NCBI GenBank assembly: GCA_029168955.1
Contig: JAPDOI010000176.1
Coordinates: forward strand, 743,501-807,500
Source of the DNA: Aplectana chamaeleonis
Lineage: Eukaryota; Nematoda; Chromadorea; Rhabditida; Cosmocercidae
Direction of reading: 5' to 3'
DNA length: 64,000 nucleotides
Position 1 is the first letter of the stretch. Each line of letters starts with the position of its first letter. The notes beneath the pieces were generated by a model. It ran no database searches and was not told the origin of the DNA. It saw only the letters and a program-made list of their open reading frames with translations. The position numbers were made by a program, and so were the translations under genes. Positions 45,401 through 59,389 of this stretch are shown here, piece after piece.

Positions 45401-46959
45401 GTGTAGTATTCATTCGAAAGCGCCGAACGTTGGGCCGGCTTGGCGGGCCACCCTCCGTGTAGTATTCGTTTGGCTTCGCCGAACGATTGGTCAGCTTGGC
45501 GGGCCACCCTCCGTGTAGCATTCGTTCGGCTCCGCCGAACGATGGGCCAGCGGCGGGCCACCCTCCGTGTAGTATTCGTTTGGCTTCGCCGAACGATGGG
45601 TCAGCTTGGCGGGCCACCCTCCGTGTAGCATTCGTTCGGCTTCGCCGAACGATGGGCCGGCTTGGCGGGCCACCCTCCGTGTAGCATTCGTTTGGCTTCG
45701 CCGAACGATGGGCCAGCAGCGGGCCACCCTCCGTGTAGTATTCGTTTGGCTTCGCCGAACGATGGGCCGGCTTGGCGGGCCACCCTCCGTGTAGTATTCA
45801 TTCGAAAGCGCCGAACGTTGGGCCGGCTTGGCGGGCCACCCTCCGTGTAGCATTCGTTTGGCTTCGCCGAACGATGGGCCGGCGGCGGGCCACCCTCCGT
45901 GTAGTATTCGTTCGAAAGCGCCGAACGTTGGGCCGGCTTGGCGGGCCACCCTCCGTGTGGCATTCGTTTTTCTTCGCAGAACGATGGGCCGGCTTGGCGG
46001 GCCACCCTCCGTGTGGCATTCGTTCGGCTTCGCCGAACGTTGGGCCGGCTTGGCGGGCCACCCTCCGTGTAGTGTTCGTTCGACCTCGCCGAACAATGGG
46101 TCGGCTTGGCAGGCCACCCTCCGTGCGGCATTCGTTCGGCTTCGCAGAACGATGGGCCGGCTTGGCGGGCCACCCTCCGTGTAGTTCTCGTTTGGCTTCG
46201 CCGAACGATGAGCCGGCTTGGCGGGACACCCTCCGTGTAGTATTCGTTTGGCTTCGCCGAACGATGGGCCAGCTTGGCGGGCCACCCTCCGTGTAGCATT
46301 CGTTCGGCTTCGCCGAACGATGGAGCCAGCTTGGCGGGCCACCCTCCGTGTAGCATTCGTTCGGCTTCGCCGAACGATGGGCCAACGGCGGGCCACCCTC
46401 CGTGTAGCATTCGTTCGGCTGCGCCGAACGATGGGCCAGCTTGGCGGGCCACCCTCCGTGTAGCATTCGTTCGGCTGCGCCGAACGATGGAGCCAACAGC
46501 GGGCCACCCTCCGTGTAGTATTCGTTTGGCTTCGCCGAACGATGGGCCAGCTTGGCGGGCCACCCTCCGTGTAGCATTCGTTCGGCTGCGCCGAACGATG
46601 GGCCAGCGGCGGGCCACCCTCCGTGTAGCATTCGTTCGGCTGCGCCGAACGATGGGCCGGCGGCGGGCCACCCTCTGTGTAGTATTCGTTTGGCTTCGCC
46701 GAACGATGGGCCGGCTTGGCGGGCCACCCTCCGTGTAGTATTCATTCGAAAGCGCCGAACGTTGGGCCGGCTTGGCGGGCCACCCTCCGTGTACCATTCG
46801 TTTGGCTTCGCCGAACGATGGGTCGGCTTGGCGGGCCACCCTCCGTGTAGTATTCATTCGAAAGCGCCGAACGTTGGGCCGGCTTGGCGGGCCACCCTCC
46901 GTGTACCATTCGTTTGGCTTCGCCGAACGATGGGCCAGCAGCGGGCCACCCTCCGTGTA

Positions 46960-47110
46960 GAGTTCGGCTTGAACGACCGATGAGTCAGTCACCCTCCGTG
47001 TAGTATTCGTTTGGCTTCGTTGAAGGATGAGACAGCCACCCTCCGTATAACATTCGTTCGGCTTGGACGAACGATGAGCCAGCCACCCTGCGTGCAGTAT
47101 TCGTTTAGCT
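46960..47110. repeat. Cluster of short (about 45-bp) satellite units, 1
   Basis: Units lose the GGCGGGCC block and read GATGAGCCAGCCACCCTCC or GATGAGACAGCCACCC; the hairpin becomes CGTTCG-GCTTGGA-CGAACG (for example 47055-47073). Confidence 0.75.
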
Positions 47111-47243
47111 TTGCCAAACAATGACCCAGCTTGGCTGCCACCCTCCGTGTAGTCATCGTTTGGCTCCGCCGAACGATGGGTCGGCTTTGCGGGCCACCCT
47201 CCGTGTAGTATTCGTTCGGCTTCGCAGAACAATGGGCCGGCTT

Positions 47244-47388
47244 GGCGGGCCACCCTCCATGTAGTATTCATTCAGCTTCGCCGAACGATGGGCCAGCTTG
47301 GCGGGCCACCCTCCGTGTAGTACTCGTTTGACTTCGCCAAGCGATGGGCCGGCTTGGCGGGCCATCCTCCGTGTAGTATTCGTTCGGC
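47244..47388. repeat. Segment duplicated 10,982 bp away, copy 2
   Basis: Matches 36262-36406. It lies just to the right of a cluster of short variant units. Confidence 0.75.
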
Positions 47389-47929
47389 ATCGCCGAACAA
47401 TGGGCCGGCGGCGGGCCACCCTCTGTGTAGTATTTGTTCGATTTCCCCGAACGATGGGCCAGCTTGCCGGGCCACCCTCCGTGTAGTATTCGTTCGGCTT
47501 CGCCGAACGATGGGCCAACGGCGGGCCACCCTCCGTGTAGCATTCGTTTGGCTTCGCCGAACGATGGGCCGGCTTGGCGGGCCACCCTCCGTGTAGTATT
47601 CATTCGAAAGCGCCGAACGTTGGGCCGGCTTGGCGGGCCACCCTCCGTGTAGCATTCGTTTGGCTTCGCCGAACGATGGGCCGGCGGCGGGCCACCCTCC
47701 GTGTACCATTCGTTTGGCTTCGCCGAACGATGGGCCAGCTTGGCGGGCCACCCTCCGTGTAGTATTCATTCGAAAGCGCCGAACGTTGGGCCGGCAGCGG
47801 GCCACCCTCCGTGTAGTACTCGTTTGGCGTCGCCGAACGATTGGTCGGCTTGGCGGGCCACCCTCCGTGTAGCATTCGTTCGGCTCCGCCGAACGATGGG
47901 CCGGCGGCGGGCCACCCTTCGTGTTGTAT

Positions 47930-48180
47930 TCTTTCGGCTTGGCTGAACGATGAGACAGCCACCCTCGGTGTAGTATTCGTTTGGCTTTGCTGAACAATAA
48001 GTCAACCACCCTCCGTGTAGTATTCGTTTGGCTTGGACGAACGATGAGTCAGCCACCCTCCGTGTAGTATTCGTTTGGCTTGGACGAACGATGAGTCAGC
48101 CACCCTTCGTGTAGTATTCGTTTGGCTTCGCTGAACGATGAGACAGCCACCCTCCGTGTAGTATTCGTTTGGCTTGGACG
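47930..48180. repeat. Cluster of short satellite units, 2
   Basis: Five or so consecutive short units with GATGAGTCAGCCACCCTCC and TTTGGCTTGGACGAACG. Confidence 0.75.
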
Positions 48181-50255
48181 AACGATGGGCCAGCTTGGCG
48201 GGCCACCCTCCGTGTAGCATTCGTTCGGCTGCGCCGAACGATGGGGCCAGCAGCGGGCCACCCTCCGTGTAGCATTCGTTTCGGCTTCGCCGAACGATGG
48301 GCCAGCTTGGCGGGCCACCCTCCGTGTAGTATTCGTTCGGCTTCGCCGAACGATGGGCCAGCTTGGCGGGCCACCCTCCGTGTAGCATTCGTTCGGCTTC
48401 GCCGAACGATGGAGCCAGCGGCGGGCCACCCTCCGTGTAGTCATCGTTTGGCTCCGCCGAACGATGGGTCGGCTTGGCGGGCCACCCTCCGTGTAGTATT
48501 CGTTCGGCTTCGCCGAACGTTGGGCCGGCTTGGCGGGCCACCCTCCGTGTAGCATTCGTTCGGCTTCGCCGAACGATGGGCCGGCAGCGGGCCACCCTCC
48601 GTGTACCATTCGTTTGGCTTCGCCGAACGATGGGCCAGCTTGGCGGGCCACCCTCCGTGTAGTATTCATTCGAAAGCGCCGAACGTTGGGCCGGCGGCGG
48701 GCCACCCTCCGTGTAGTATTCGTTTGGCTTCGCCGAAAATTGGTCGGCGGCGGGCCACCCTCCGTGTAGCATTCGTTCGGCTGCGCCGAACGATGGAGCC
48801 AACAGCGGGCCACCCTCCGTAATATTCGTTTGGCTTCGCCGAACGATGGGCCAGCAGCGGGCCACCCTCCGTGTAGTATTCGTTTGGCTTCGCCGAACGA
48901 TGGGCCGGCTTGGCGGGCCACCCTCCGTGTAGCATTCGTTCGGCTTCGCCGAACGATGGAGCCGGCGGCGGGCCACCCTCCGTGTAGCATTCGTTCGGCT
49001 CCGCCGAACGATGGGCCAACTTGGCGGGCCACCCTCCGTGTAGCATTCGTTCGGCTGCGCCGAACGATGGGCCAGCTTGGCGGGCCACCCTCCGTGTAGC
49101 ATTCGTTCGGCTGCGCCGAACGATGGAGCCAGCAGCGGGCCACCCTCCGTGTAGTATTCGTTTGGCTTCGCCGAACGATTGAGCCAACGGCGGGCCACCC
49201 TCCGTGTAGTATTCGTTCGGCTTCGCCGAACGATGGGCCAGCTTGGCGGGCCACCCTCCGTGTAGCATTCGTTCGGCTGCGCCGAACGATGGGCCGGCAG
49301 CGGGCCACCCTCCGTGTAGCATTCGTTTGGCTTCGCCGAACGATGGGCCGGCTTGGCGGGCCACCCTCCGTGTAGCATTCGTTCGGCTGCGCCGAACGAT
49401 GGAGCCGGCGGCGGGCCACCCTCCGTGTAGCATTCGTTTGGCTTCGCCGAACGATGGGCCGGCTTGGCGGGCCACCCTCCGTGTAGTATTCGTTTGGCTT
49501 CGCCGAACGATGGGCCGGCGGCGGGCCACCCTCCGTGTAGTATTCATTCGAAAGCGCCGAACGTTGGGCCGGCTTGGCGGGCCACCCTCCGTGTAGTATT
49601 CGTTTGGCTTCGCCGAACGATGGGCCGGCGGCGGGCCACCCTCCGTGTAGCATTCGTTCGGCTTCGCCGAACGATGGGCCAGCAGCGGGCCACCCTCCGT
49701 GTAGTATTCGTTTGGCTTCGCCGAACGATGGGCCAGCTTGGCGGGCCACCCTCCGTGTAGCATTCGTTTGGCTTCGCCGAACGATGGGCCAGCTTGGCGG
49801 GCCACCCTCCGTGTAGTATTCGTTCGGCTTCGCCGAACGATGGGCCGGCGGCGGGCCACCCTCCGTGTAGTATTCGTTTGGCTTCGCCGAACGATGGGCC
49901 GGCGGCGGGCCACCCTCCGTGTAGTATTCGTTCGGCTTCGCCGAACGATGGGCCGGCTTGGCGGGCCACCCTCCGTGTAGCATTCGTTTGGCTTCGCCGA
50001 ACGATGGGCCAACGGCGGGCCACCCTCCGTGTAGCATTCGTTTGGCTTCGCCGAACGATGGGCCAGCTTGGCGGGCCACCCTCCGTGTAGTATTCGTTCG
50101 GCTTCGCCGAACGATGGGCCGGCGGCGGGCCACCCTCCGTGTAGTATTCGTTCGGCTGCGCCGAACGATGGGCCGGCAGCGGGCCACCCTCCGTGTAGCA
50201 TTCGTTTGGCTTCGCCGAACGATGGGCCGGCAGCGGGCCACCCTCCGTGTAGTAT

Positions 50256-53200
50256 TCATTCGAAAGCGCCGAACGTTGGGCCGGCTTGGCGGGCCACCCT
50301 CCGTGTAGTATTCGTTTGGCTTCGCCGAACGATTGGCCAGCTTGGCGGGCCACCCTCCGTGTAGCATTCGTTCGGCTCCGCCGAACGATGGGCCAGCTTG
50401 GCGGGCCACCCTCCGTGTAGCATTCGTTTGGCTTCGCCGAACGATGGGCCGGCAGCGGGCCACCCTCCGTGTAGTATTCGTTTGGCTTCGCCGAACGATG
50501 GGCCGGCTTGGCGGGCCACCCTCCGTGTAGTATTCGTTCGGCTTCGCCGAACGATGGGCCAGCGGCGGGCCACCCTCCGTGTAGCATTCGTTCGGCTTCG
50601 CCGAACGATGGAGCCAGCAGCGGGCCACCCTCCGTGTAGTATTCGTTCGGCTTCGCCGAACGATGGGCCGGCTTGGCGGGCCACCCTCCGTGTAGCATTC
50701 GTTTGGCTTCGCCGAACGATGGGCCGGCAGCGGGCCACCCTCCGTGTAGCATTCGTTTGGCTTCGCCGAACGATGGGCCAGCTTGGCGGGCCACCCTCCG
50801 TGTAGTATTCATTCGAAAGCGCCGAACGTTGGGCCGGCTTGGCGGGCCACCCTCCGTGTAGTATTCGTTTGGCTTCGCCGAACGATGGGCCGGCAGCGGG
50901 CCACCCTCCGTGTAGCATTCGTTCGGCTTCGCCGAACGATGGGCCAGCGGCGGGCCACCCTCCGTGTAGTATTCGTTCGGCTTCGCCGAACGATGGAGCC
51001 AGCTTGGCGGGCCACCCTCCGTGTAGCATTCGTTTGGCTTCGCCGAACGATGGGCCGGCTTGGCGGGCCACCCTCCGTGTAGTATTCGTTCGGCTGCGCC
51101 GAACGTTGGGCCGGCGGCGGGCCACCCTCCGTGTAGTATTCGTTTGGCTTCGCCGAACGATGGGCCGGCTTGGCGGGCCACCCTCCGTGTAGTATTCGTT
51201 TGGCTTCGCCGAACGATGGGCCAGCAGCGGGCCACCCTCCGTGTAGTAATCGTTCGGCTCCGCCAAACAATGGGCCGGCTTGACGGCCACCCTCCGTGTA
51301 TTATTCATTTGGCTTCGCTGAACGATGGGTCGGCTTGGCGGGCCACCCTCCGTGTAGCATTCGTTCGGCTTGGACGAACGATGTGCCAGCAGCGGGCCAC
51401 CCTCCGTGTAGCATTCGTTTGGCTTCGCCGAACGATGGGCCAACGGCGGGCCACCCTCCGTGTAGCATTCGTTTGGCTTCGCCGAACGATGGGCCAGCGG
51501 CGGGCCACCCTCCGTGTAGTATTCGTTCGGCTGCGCCGAACGATGGGCCGGCTTGGCGGGCCACCCTCCGTGTAGCATTCGTTTGGCTTCGCCGAACGAT
51601 GGGCCGGCTTGGCGGGCCACCCTCCGTGTAGCATTCGTTTGGCTTCGCCGAACGATGGAGCCAGCAGCGGGCCACCCTCCGTGTAGTATTCGTTCGGCTG
51701 CGCCGAACGATGGGCCGGCTTGGCGGGCCACCCTCCGTGTAGTATTCGTTCGGCTTCGCCGAACGATGGGCCAGCTTGGCGGGCCACCCTCCGTGTAGCA
51801 TTCGTTCGGCTGCGCCGAACGATGGGCCGGCTTGGCGGGCCACCCTCCGTGTAGCATTCGTTCGGCTTCGCCGAACGATGGGCCGGCTTGGCGGGCCACC
51901 CTCCGTGTAGCATTCGTTCGGCTTCGCCGAACGATGGAGCCGGCAGCGGGCCACCCTCCGTGTAGCATTCGTTCGGCTGCGCCGAACGATGGGCCGGCAG
52001 CGGGCCACCCTCCGTGTAGTATTCGTTTGGCTTCGCCGAACGATGGGCCAGCTTGGCGGGCCACCCTCCGTGTAGCATTCGTTCGGCTTCGCCGAACGAT
52101 GGGCCAACGGCGGGCCACCCTCCGTGTAGCATTCGTTCGGCTTCGCCGAACGATGGGCCAGCAGCGGGCCACCCTCCCGTGTAGCATTCGTTCGGCTCCG
52201 CCGAACGATGGGCCGGCAGCGGGCCACCCTCCGTGTAGTATTCGTTTGGCTTCGCCGAACGATTGGTCAGCAGCGGGCCACCCTCCGTGTAGCATTCGTT
52301 CGGCTTCGCCGAACGATGGGCCAGCGGCGGGCCACCCTCCGTGTAGCATTCGTTTGGCTTCGCCGAACGATGGGCCAGCAGCGGGCCACCCTCCGTGTAG
52401 CATTCGTTCGGCTTCGCCGAACGATGGGCCAGCTTGGCGGGCCACCCTCCGTGTAGTATTCGTTTGGCTTCGCCGAACGATGGAGCCAGCTTGGCGGGCC
52501 ACCCTCCGTGTAGCATTCGTTTGGCTTCGCCGAACGATGGGCCAGCGGCGGGCCACCCTCCGTGTAGTATTCATTCGAAAGCGCCGAACGTTGGGCCGGC
52601 GGCGGGCCACCCTCTGTGTAGCCTTCGTTCGGCTTCGCCGAACGATGGGCCGGCGGCGGGCCACCCTCCGTGTACCATTCGTTTGGCTTCGCCGAACGAT
52701 GGAGCCAGCTTGGCGGGCCACCCTCCGTGTAGTATTCATTCGAAAGCGCCGAACGTTGGGCCGGCTTGGCGGCCCACCCTCCGTGTAGTATTCGTTTGGC
52801 TTCGCCAAAAAATTGGTCAGCTTGGCGGGCCACCCTCCGTGTAGCATTCGTTCGGCTCCGCCGAACGATGGGCCGGCGTGGCGGGCCACCCTCCGTGTAG
52901 TATTCGTTTGGCTTCGCCGAACGATGGGCCGGCGGCGGGCCACCCTCCGTGTAGCATTCGTTCGGCTGCGCCGAACGATGGGCCAGCTTGGCGGGCCACC
53001 CTCCGTGTAGTATTCGTTCGGCTTCGCCGAACGATGGGCCAACGGCGGGCCACCCTCCGTGTAGCATTCGTTTGGCTTCGCCGAACGATGGGCCAGCGGC
53101 GGGCCACCCTCCGTGTAGTATTCGTTCGGCTTCGCCGAACGATGGGCCAGCGGCGGGCCACCCTCCGTGTAGTATTCGTTTGGCTTCGCCGAACGATGGG

Positions 53201-53966
53201 CCGGCTTGGCGGACCACCCTCCGTGTGGCATTCGTTTGACTTCGCCGAACGATGGGCCAGCTTGGCGGGCCACCATCCGGGTAGTATTCGTTCGGCTTCG
53301 CCGAACGTTGGACCGGCAGCGGGCCACCCTCCGTAGAGCATTCGTTCGGCTTGGACGAACGATGAGCCAGCCACCCTCCGTGTAGTATTCGTTTGCCTTG
53401 GCCAAACGATGGAGCAACTTGGCGGCGACCCTCCGTGTAGTTTTCGTTTGGCTTCGCTGAACGATGAGACAGCCGCACTCCATATAGCATTCCTTTGGCT
53501 TGGACGAACGATGAGTCAGCCACCCTCCGTGTAGTATTCGTTCGGCTTCGCCGAACGATGGGCCAACGGCGGGCCACCCTCCGTGTAGCATTCGTTCGGC
53601 TGCGCCGAACGATGGAGCCAGCTTGGCGGGCCACCCTCCGTGTAGCATTCGTTCGGCTGCGCCGAACGATGGAGCCAGCTTGGCGGGCCACCCTCCGTGT
53701 AGCATTCGTTCGGCTGCGCCGAACGATGGAGCCAGCTTGGCGGGCCACCCTCCGTGTAGCATTCGTTTGGCTTCGCCGAACGATGGGCCAGCGGCGGGCC
53801 ACCCTCCGTGTAGTATTCGTTCGGCTTCGCCGAACGATGGGCCGGCAGCGGGCCACCCTCCGTGTAGCATTCGTTCGGCTTCGCCGAACGATGGGCCGGC
53901 TTGGCGGGCCACCCTCCGTGTAGCATTCGTTTGGCTTCGCCGAACGATGGGCCGGCAGCGGGCCAC
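50256..53966 (-). other. 1,236-codon open frame across satellite, probably not a gene
   Basis: The longest of many minus-strand open frames in the satellite. The translation cycles through three phases of the unit (ARQAGPSFGEAKR, AKPAHRSAKPNEYYTEGG, PSRPIVRRSQTNTTRRV) because 56 is not divisible by three. The consensus minus strand contains no TAA, TAG or TGA at all, so long frames arise automatically in every phase. No signal peptide, domain or conserved start marks a gene. Listed so that it is not mistaken for a protein. Confidence 0.85.
53335..53525. repeat. Cluster of short satellite units, 3
   Basis: It contains CGTTCGGCTTGGACGAACG, GTTTGCCTTGGCCAAACG and GATGAGTCAGCCACCC variants. Confidence 0.7.
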
Positions 53967-56029
53967 CCTCCGTGTAGTATTCGTTTGGCTTCGCCGAACG
54001 ATGGAGCCGGCGGCGGGCCACCCTCCGTGTAGTATTCATTCGAAAGCGCCGAACGTTGGGCCGGCTTGGCGGGCCACCCTCCGTGTACCATTCGTTTGGC
54101 TTCGCCGAACGATGGGCCGGCTTGGCGGGCCACCCTCCGTGTAGCATTCGTTCGGCTGCGCCGAACGATGGAGCCAGCGGCGGGCCACCCTCCGTGTAGT
54201 ATTCGTTTGGCTTCGCCGAACGATGGAGCCAGCGGCGGGCCACCCTCCGTGTAGCATTCGTTCGGCTGCGCCGAACGATGGGCCGGCGGCGGGCCACCCT
54301 CCGTGTAGCATTCGTTCGGCTGCGCCGAACGATGGAGCCAACTTGGCGGGCCACCCTCCGTGTAGCATTCGTTCGGCTGCGCCGAACGATGGAGCCAGCA
54401 GCGGGCCCCCCTCCGTGTAGCATTCGTTCGGCTCCGCCGAACGATGGGCCGGCTTGGCGGGCCACCCTCCGTGTAGTATTCGTTTGGCTTCGCCGAACGA
54501 TGGGTCGGCTTGGCGGGCCACCCTCCGTGTAGTATTCATTCGAAAGCGCCGAACGTTGGGCCGGCTTGGCGGGCCACCCTCCGTGTAGCATTCGTTTGGC
54601 TTCGCCGAACGATGGGCCGGCTTGGCGGGCCACCCTCCGTGTATCATTCGTTTGGCTTCGCCGAACGATGGGCCAGCAACGGGCCACCCTCCGTGTAGTA
54701 TTCATTCGAAAGCGCCGAACGTTGGGCCGGCTTGGCGGGCCACCCTCCGTGTAGTATTCGTTTGGCTTCGCCAAATTGGTCGGCTTGGCGGGCCACCCTC
54801 CGTGTAGCATTCGTTCGGCTCCGCCGAACGATGGAGCCAACGGCGGGCCACCCTCCGTGTAGTATTCGTTTGGCTTCGCCGAACGATTGGTCAGCTTGGC
54901 GGGCCACCCTCCGTGTAGCATTCGTTCGGCTGCGCCGAACGATGGAGCCAACGGCGGGCCACCCTCCGTGTAGCATTCGTTTGGCTTCGCCGAACGATGG
55001 GCCGGCTTGGCGGGCCACCCTCCGTGTAGCATTCGTTCGGCTGCGCCGAACGATGGGCCAACAGCGGGCCACCCTCCGTGTAGTATTCGTTCGGCTGCGC
55101 CGAACGATGGAGCCAGCTTGGCGGGCCACCCTCCGTGTAGCATTCGTTTGGCTTCGCCGAACGATGGGCCGGCTTGGCGGGCCACCCTCCGTGTAGTATT
55201 CGTTCGGCTTCGCCGAACGATGGGCCAACTTGGCGGGCCACCCTCCGTGTAGTATTCGTTTGGCTTCGCCGAACGATGGGCCGGCTTGGCGGGCCACCCT
55301 CCGTGTAGTATTCATTCGAAAGCGCCGAACGTTGGGCCGGCGGCGGGCCACCCTCCGTGTAGTATTCGTTTGGCTTCGCCGAACGATTGGTCGGCTTGGC
55401 GGGCCACCCTCCGTGTAGCATTCGTTCGGCTCCGCCGAACGATGGGCCAACAGCGGGCCACCCTCCGTGTAGTATTCGTTTGGCTTCGCCGAACGATTGA
55501 GCCAGCTTGGCGGGCCACCCTCCGTGTAGCATTCGTTCGGCTGCGCCGAACGATGGGCCGGCAGCGGGCCACCCTCCGTGTAGCATTCGTTCGGCTGCGC
55601 CGAACGATGGGCCAGCAGCGGGCCACCCTCCGTGTAGCATTCGTTCGGCTGCGCCGAACGATGGGCCAGCTTGGCGGGCCACCCTCCGTGTAGCATTCGT
55701 TCGGCTTCGCCGAACGATGGGCCAGCTTGGCGGGCCACCCTCCGTGTAGTATTCGTTTGGCTTCGCCGAACGATTGGTCAGCTTGGCGGGCCACCCTCCG
55801 TGTAGTATTCGTTCGGCTTCGCCGAACGATGGGCCAGCAGCGGGCCACCCTCCGTGTAGCATTCGTTTGGCTTCGCCGAACGATGGGCCGGCGGCGGGCC
55901 ACCCTCCGTGTAGTATTCGTTCGGCTGCGCCGAACGATGGGCCGGCAGCGGGCCACCCTCCGTGTAGTATTCGTTTGGCTTCGCCAAACGATTGGTCAGC
56001 TTGGCGGGCCACCCTCCGTGTAACATTCG

Positions 56030-56100
56030 TTCGGCTGGGACGAACGATGAGTCAGCCACCCTCCGTGTAGTATTCGTTGGCTTGGCTGAACGATTGGTCA
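56030..56100. repeat. Short satellite units, 4
   Basis: Two short units with CGTTCGGCTGGGACGAACG and GATGAGTCAGCCACCC. Confidence 0.7.
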
Positions 56101-59100
56101 GCTTGGCGGGCCACCCTCCGTGTAGCATTCGTTCGGCTCCGCCGAACGATGGGCCAGCAGCGGGCCACCCTCCGTGTAGTATTCGTTCGGCTTCGCCGAA
56201 CGATGGGCCGGCGGCGGGCCACCCTCCGTGTAGCATTCGTTCGGCTTCGCCGAACGATGGGCCGGCTTGGCGGGCCACCCTCCGTGTAGTATTCGTTTGG
56301 CTTCGCCGAACGATGGGCCGGCGGCGGGCCACCCTCCGTGTAGCATTCGTTCGGCTTCGCCGAACGATGGGCCGGCGTGGCGAGCCACCCTCCGTGTAGT
56401 ATTCATTCGAAAGCGCCGAACGTTGGGCCGGCTTGGCGGGCCACCCTCCGTGTAGTATTCGTTTGGCTTCGCCAAAAGATTGGTCAGCTTGGCGGGCCAC
56501 CCTCCGTGTAGTATTCGTTTGGCTTCGCCTAAAGATGGGCCAACAGCGGGCCACCCTCCGTGTAGTATTCGTTCGGCTTCGCCGAACGTTGGGCCGGCTT
56601 GGCGGGCCACCCTCCGTGTAGTATTCGTTTGGCTTCGCCGAACGATTGGTCAGCGGCGGGCCACCCTCCGTGTAGCATTCGTTCGGCTCCGCCGAACGAT
56701 GGGCCAGCTTGGCGGGCCACCCTCCGTGTAGTATTCGTTTGGCTTCGCCGAACGATTGGTCAACTTGGCGGGCCACCCTCCGTGTAGCATTCGTTCGGCT
56801 TCGCCGAACGATGGGCCAGCGGCGGGCCACCCTCCGTGTAGCATTCGTTCGGCTGCGCCGAACGATGGGCCAACGGCGGGCCACCCTCCGTGTAGCATTC
56901 GTTCGGCTGCGCCGAACGATGGAGCCAGCGGCGGGCCACCCTCCGTGTAGTATTCGTTCGGCTTCGCCGAACGATGGGCCGGCTTGGCGGGCCACCCTCC
57001 GTGTAGCATTCGTTTGGCTTCGCCGAACGATGGGCCAGCGGCGGGCCACCCTCCGTGTAGTATTCGTTCGAAAGCGCCGAACGTTGGGCCAGCTTGGCGG
57101 GCCACCCTCCGTGTAGTATTCGTTTGGCTTCGCCGAACGATGGGTCGGCTTGGCGGGCCACCCTCCGTGTAGTATTCGTTCGGCTTCGCCGAACGATGGG
57201 CCGGCGGCGGGCCACCCTCCGTGTAGTATTCGTTTGGCTTCGCCGAACGATGGGCCAGCTTGGCGGGCCACCCTCCGTGTAGCATTCGTTCGGCTCCGCC
57301 GAACGATGGGCCGGCGGCGGGCCACCCTCCGTGTAGTATTCGTTTGGCTTCGCCAAAGATTGGTCAGCTTGGCGGGCCACCCTCCGTGTAGCATTCGTTC
57401 GGCTGCGCCGAACGATGGGCCAGCGGCGGGCCACCCTCCGTGTAGCATTCGTTCGGCTGCGCCGAACGATGGGCCAACTTGGCGGGCCACCCTCCGTGTA
57501 GCATTCGTTCGGCTGCGCCGAACGATGGGCCAACTTGGCGGGCCACCCTCCGTGTAGCATTCGTTCGGCTCCGCCGAACGATGGGCCAGCAGCGGGCCAC
57601 CCTCCGTGTAGTATTCGTTTGGCTTCGCCAAAGATTGGTCAACTTGGCGGGCCACCCTCCGTGTAGTATTCATTCGGCTGCGCCGAACGTTGGGCCGGCT
57701 TGGCGGGCCACCCTCCGTGTAGCATTCGTTTGGCTTCGCCGAACGATGGGCCAGCGGCGGGCCACCCTCCGTGTAGTATTCATTCGAAAGCGCCGAACGT
57801 TGGGCCGGCAGCGGGCCACCCTCCGTGTAGTATTCGTTTGGCTTCGCCAAGAAATTGGTCGGCTTGGCGGGCCACCCTCCGTGTAGCATTCGTTCGGCTC
57901 CGCCGAACGTTGGGCCAGCAGCGGGCCACCCTCCGTGTAGTATTCGTTTGGCTTCGCCAAAGATTGGTCAGCTTGGCGGGCCACCCTCCGTGTAGCATTC
58001 GTTCGGCTCCGCCGAACGATGGGCCAGCGGCGGGCCACCCTCCGTGTAGTATTCGTTCGGCGCCGCCGAACGATGGGCCAACGGCGGGCCACCCTCCGTG
58101 TAGTATTTGTTTGGCTTCGCCGAACGATGGGCCAACTTGGCGGGTCACCCTCCGTGTAGTATTCGTTCGGCTTTGCCGAACGTTGGGCCAGCTACGCTGG
58201 CCACGATCCGTGAAGTATTCGTTCGGCTTCGCCGAACGATGGGTCAGCTTGGCGGGCCACCCTCCGTGTAGCATTCGTTTGGCTTCGCCGAACGATGGGC
58301 CAGCTTGGCGGGCCACCCTCCGTGTAGCATTCGTTCGGCTCCGCCGAACGATGGGCCAGCGGCGGCCCCCCCTCCGTGTGGCATTCGTTTGCCTTCGCCG
58401 AACGATGGGCCAGCTTGGCGGGCCACCATCCGGGTAGTATTCGTTTGGCTTCGCCGAAAGATTGGTCAACGGCGGGCCACCCTCCGTGTAGCATTCGTTC
58501 GGCTGCGCCGAACGATGGGCCAGCGGCGGGCCACCCTCCGTGTAGTATTCGTTTGGCTTCGCCGAACGATTGGTCAGCTTGGCGGGCCACCCTCCGTGTA
58601 GCATTCGTTCGGCTGCGCCGAACGATGGGCCAGCAGCGGGCCACCCTCCGTGTAGCATTCGTTCGGCTTCGCCGAACGATGGGCCAACGGCGGGCCACCC
58701 TCCGTGTAGTATTCGTTTGGCTTCGCCGAAAGATTGGTCAGCGGCGGGCCACCCTCCGTGTAGCATTCGTTCGGCTGCGCCGAACGATGGGCCAGCGGCG
58801 GGCCACCCTCCGTGTAGCATTCGTTCGGCTGCGCCGAACGATGGGCCAGCAGCGGGCCACCCTCCGTGTAGCATTCGTTCGGCTGCGCCGAACGATGGAG
58901 CCAGCTTGGCGGGCCACCCTCCGTGTAGTATTCGTTCGGCTTCGCCGAACGATGGGCCAGCTTGGCGGGCCACCCTCCGTGTAGCATTCGTTTGGCTTCG
59001 CCGAACGATGGGCCAGCTTGGCGGGCCACCCTCCGTGTAGTATTCGTTCGGCTTCGCCGAACGTTGGGCCGGCGGCGGGCCACCCTCCGTGTAGCATTCG

Positions 59101-59389
59101 TTTGGCTTCGCCGAACGATGGGCCGGCGGCGGGCCACCCTCCGTGTACCATTCGTTTGGCTTCGCCGAACGATGGGCCGGCAGCGGGCCACCCTCCGTGT
59201 AGTATTCATTCGAAAGCGCCGAACGTTGGGCCGGCTTGGCGGGCTACCCTCCGTGTAGTATTCGTTTGGCTTCGCCAAATTGGTCGGCTTGGCGGGCCAC
59301 CCTCCGTGTAGCATTCGTTCGGCTCCGCCGAACGATGGGCCAGCAGCGGGCCACCCTCCGTGTAGTATTCGTTTGACTCCGCCTAACGA

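Noticed and set aside
42945..45617. Long repeat-protein ORFs (hundreds of codons) in the satellite on both strands
   Set aside because: They follow automatically from a stop-free consensus on the minus strand and one TAG per unit on the plus strand; the phase rotates with each 56-bp unit and there is no start context, domain or flanking gene structure.
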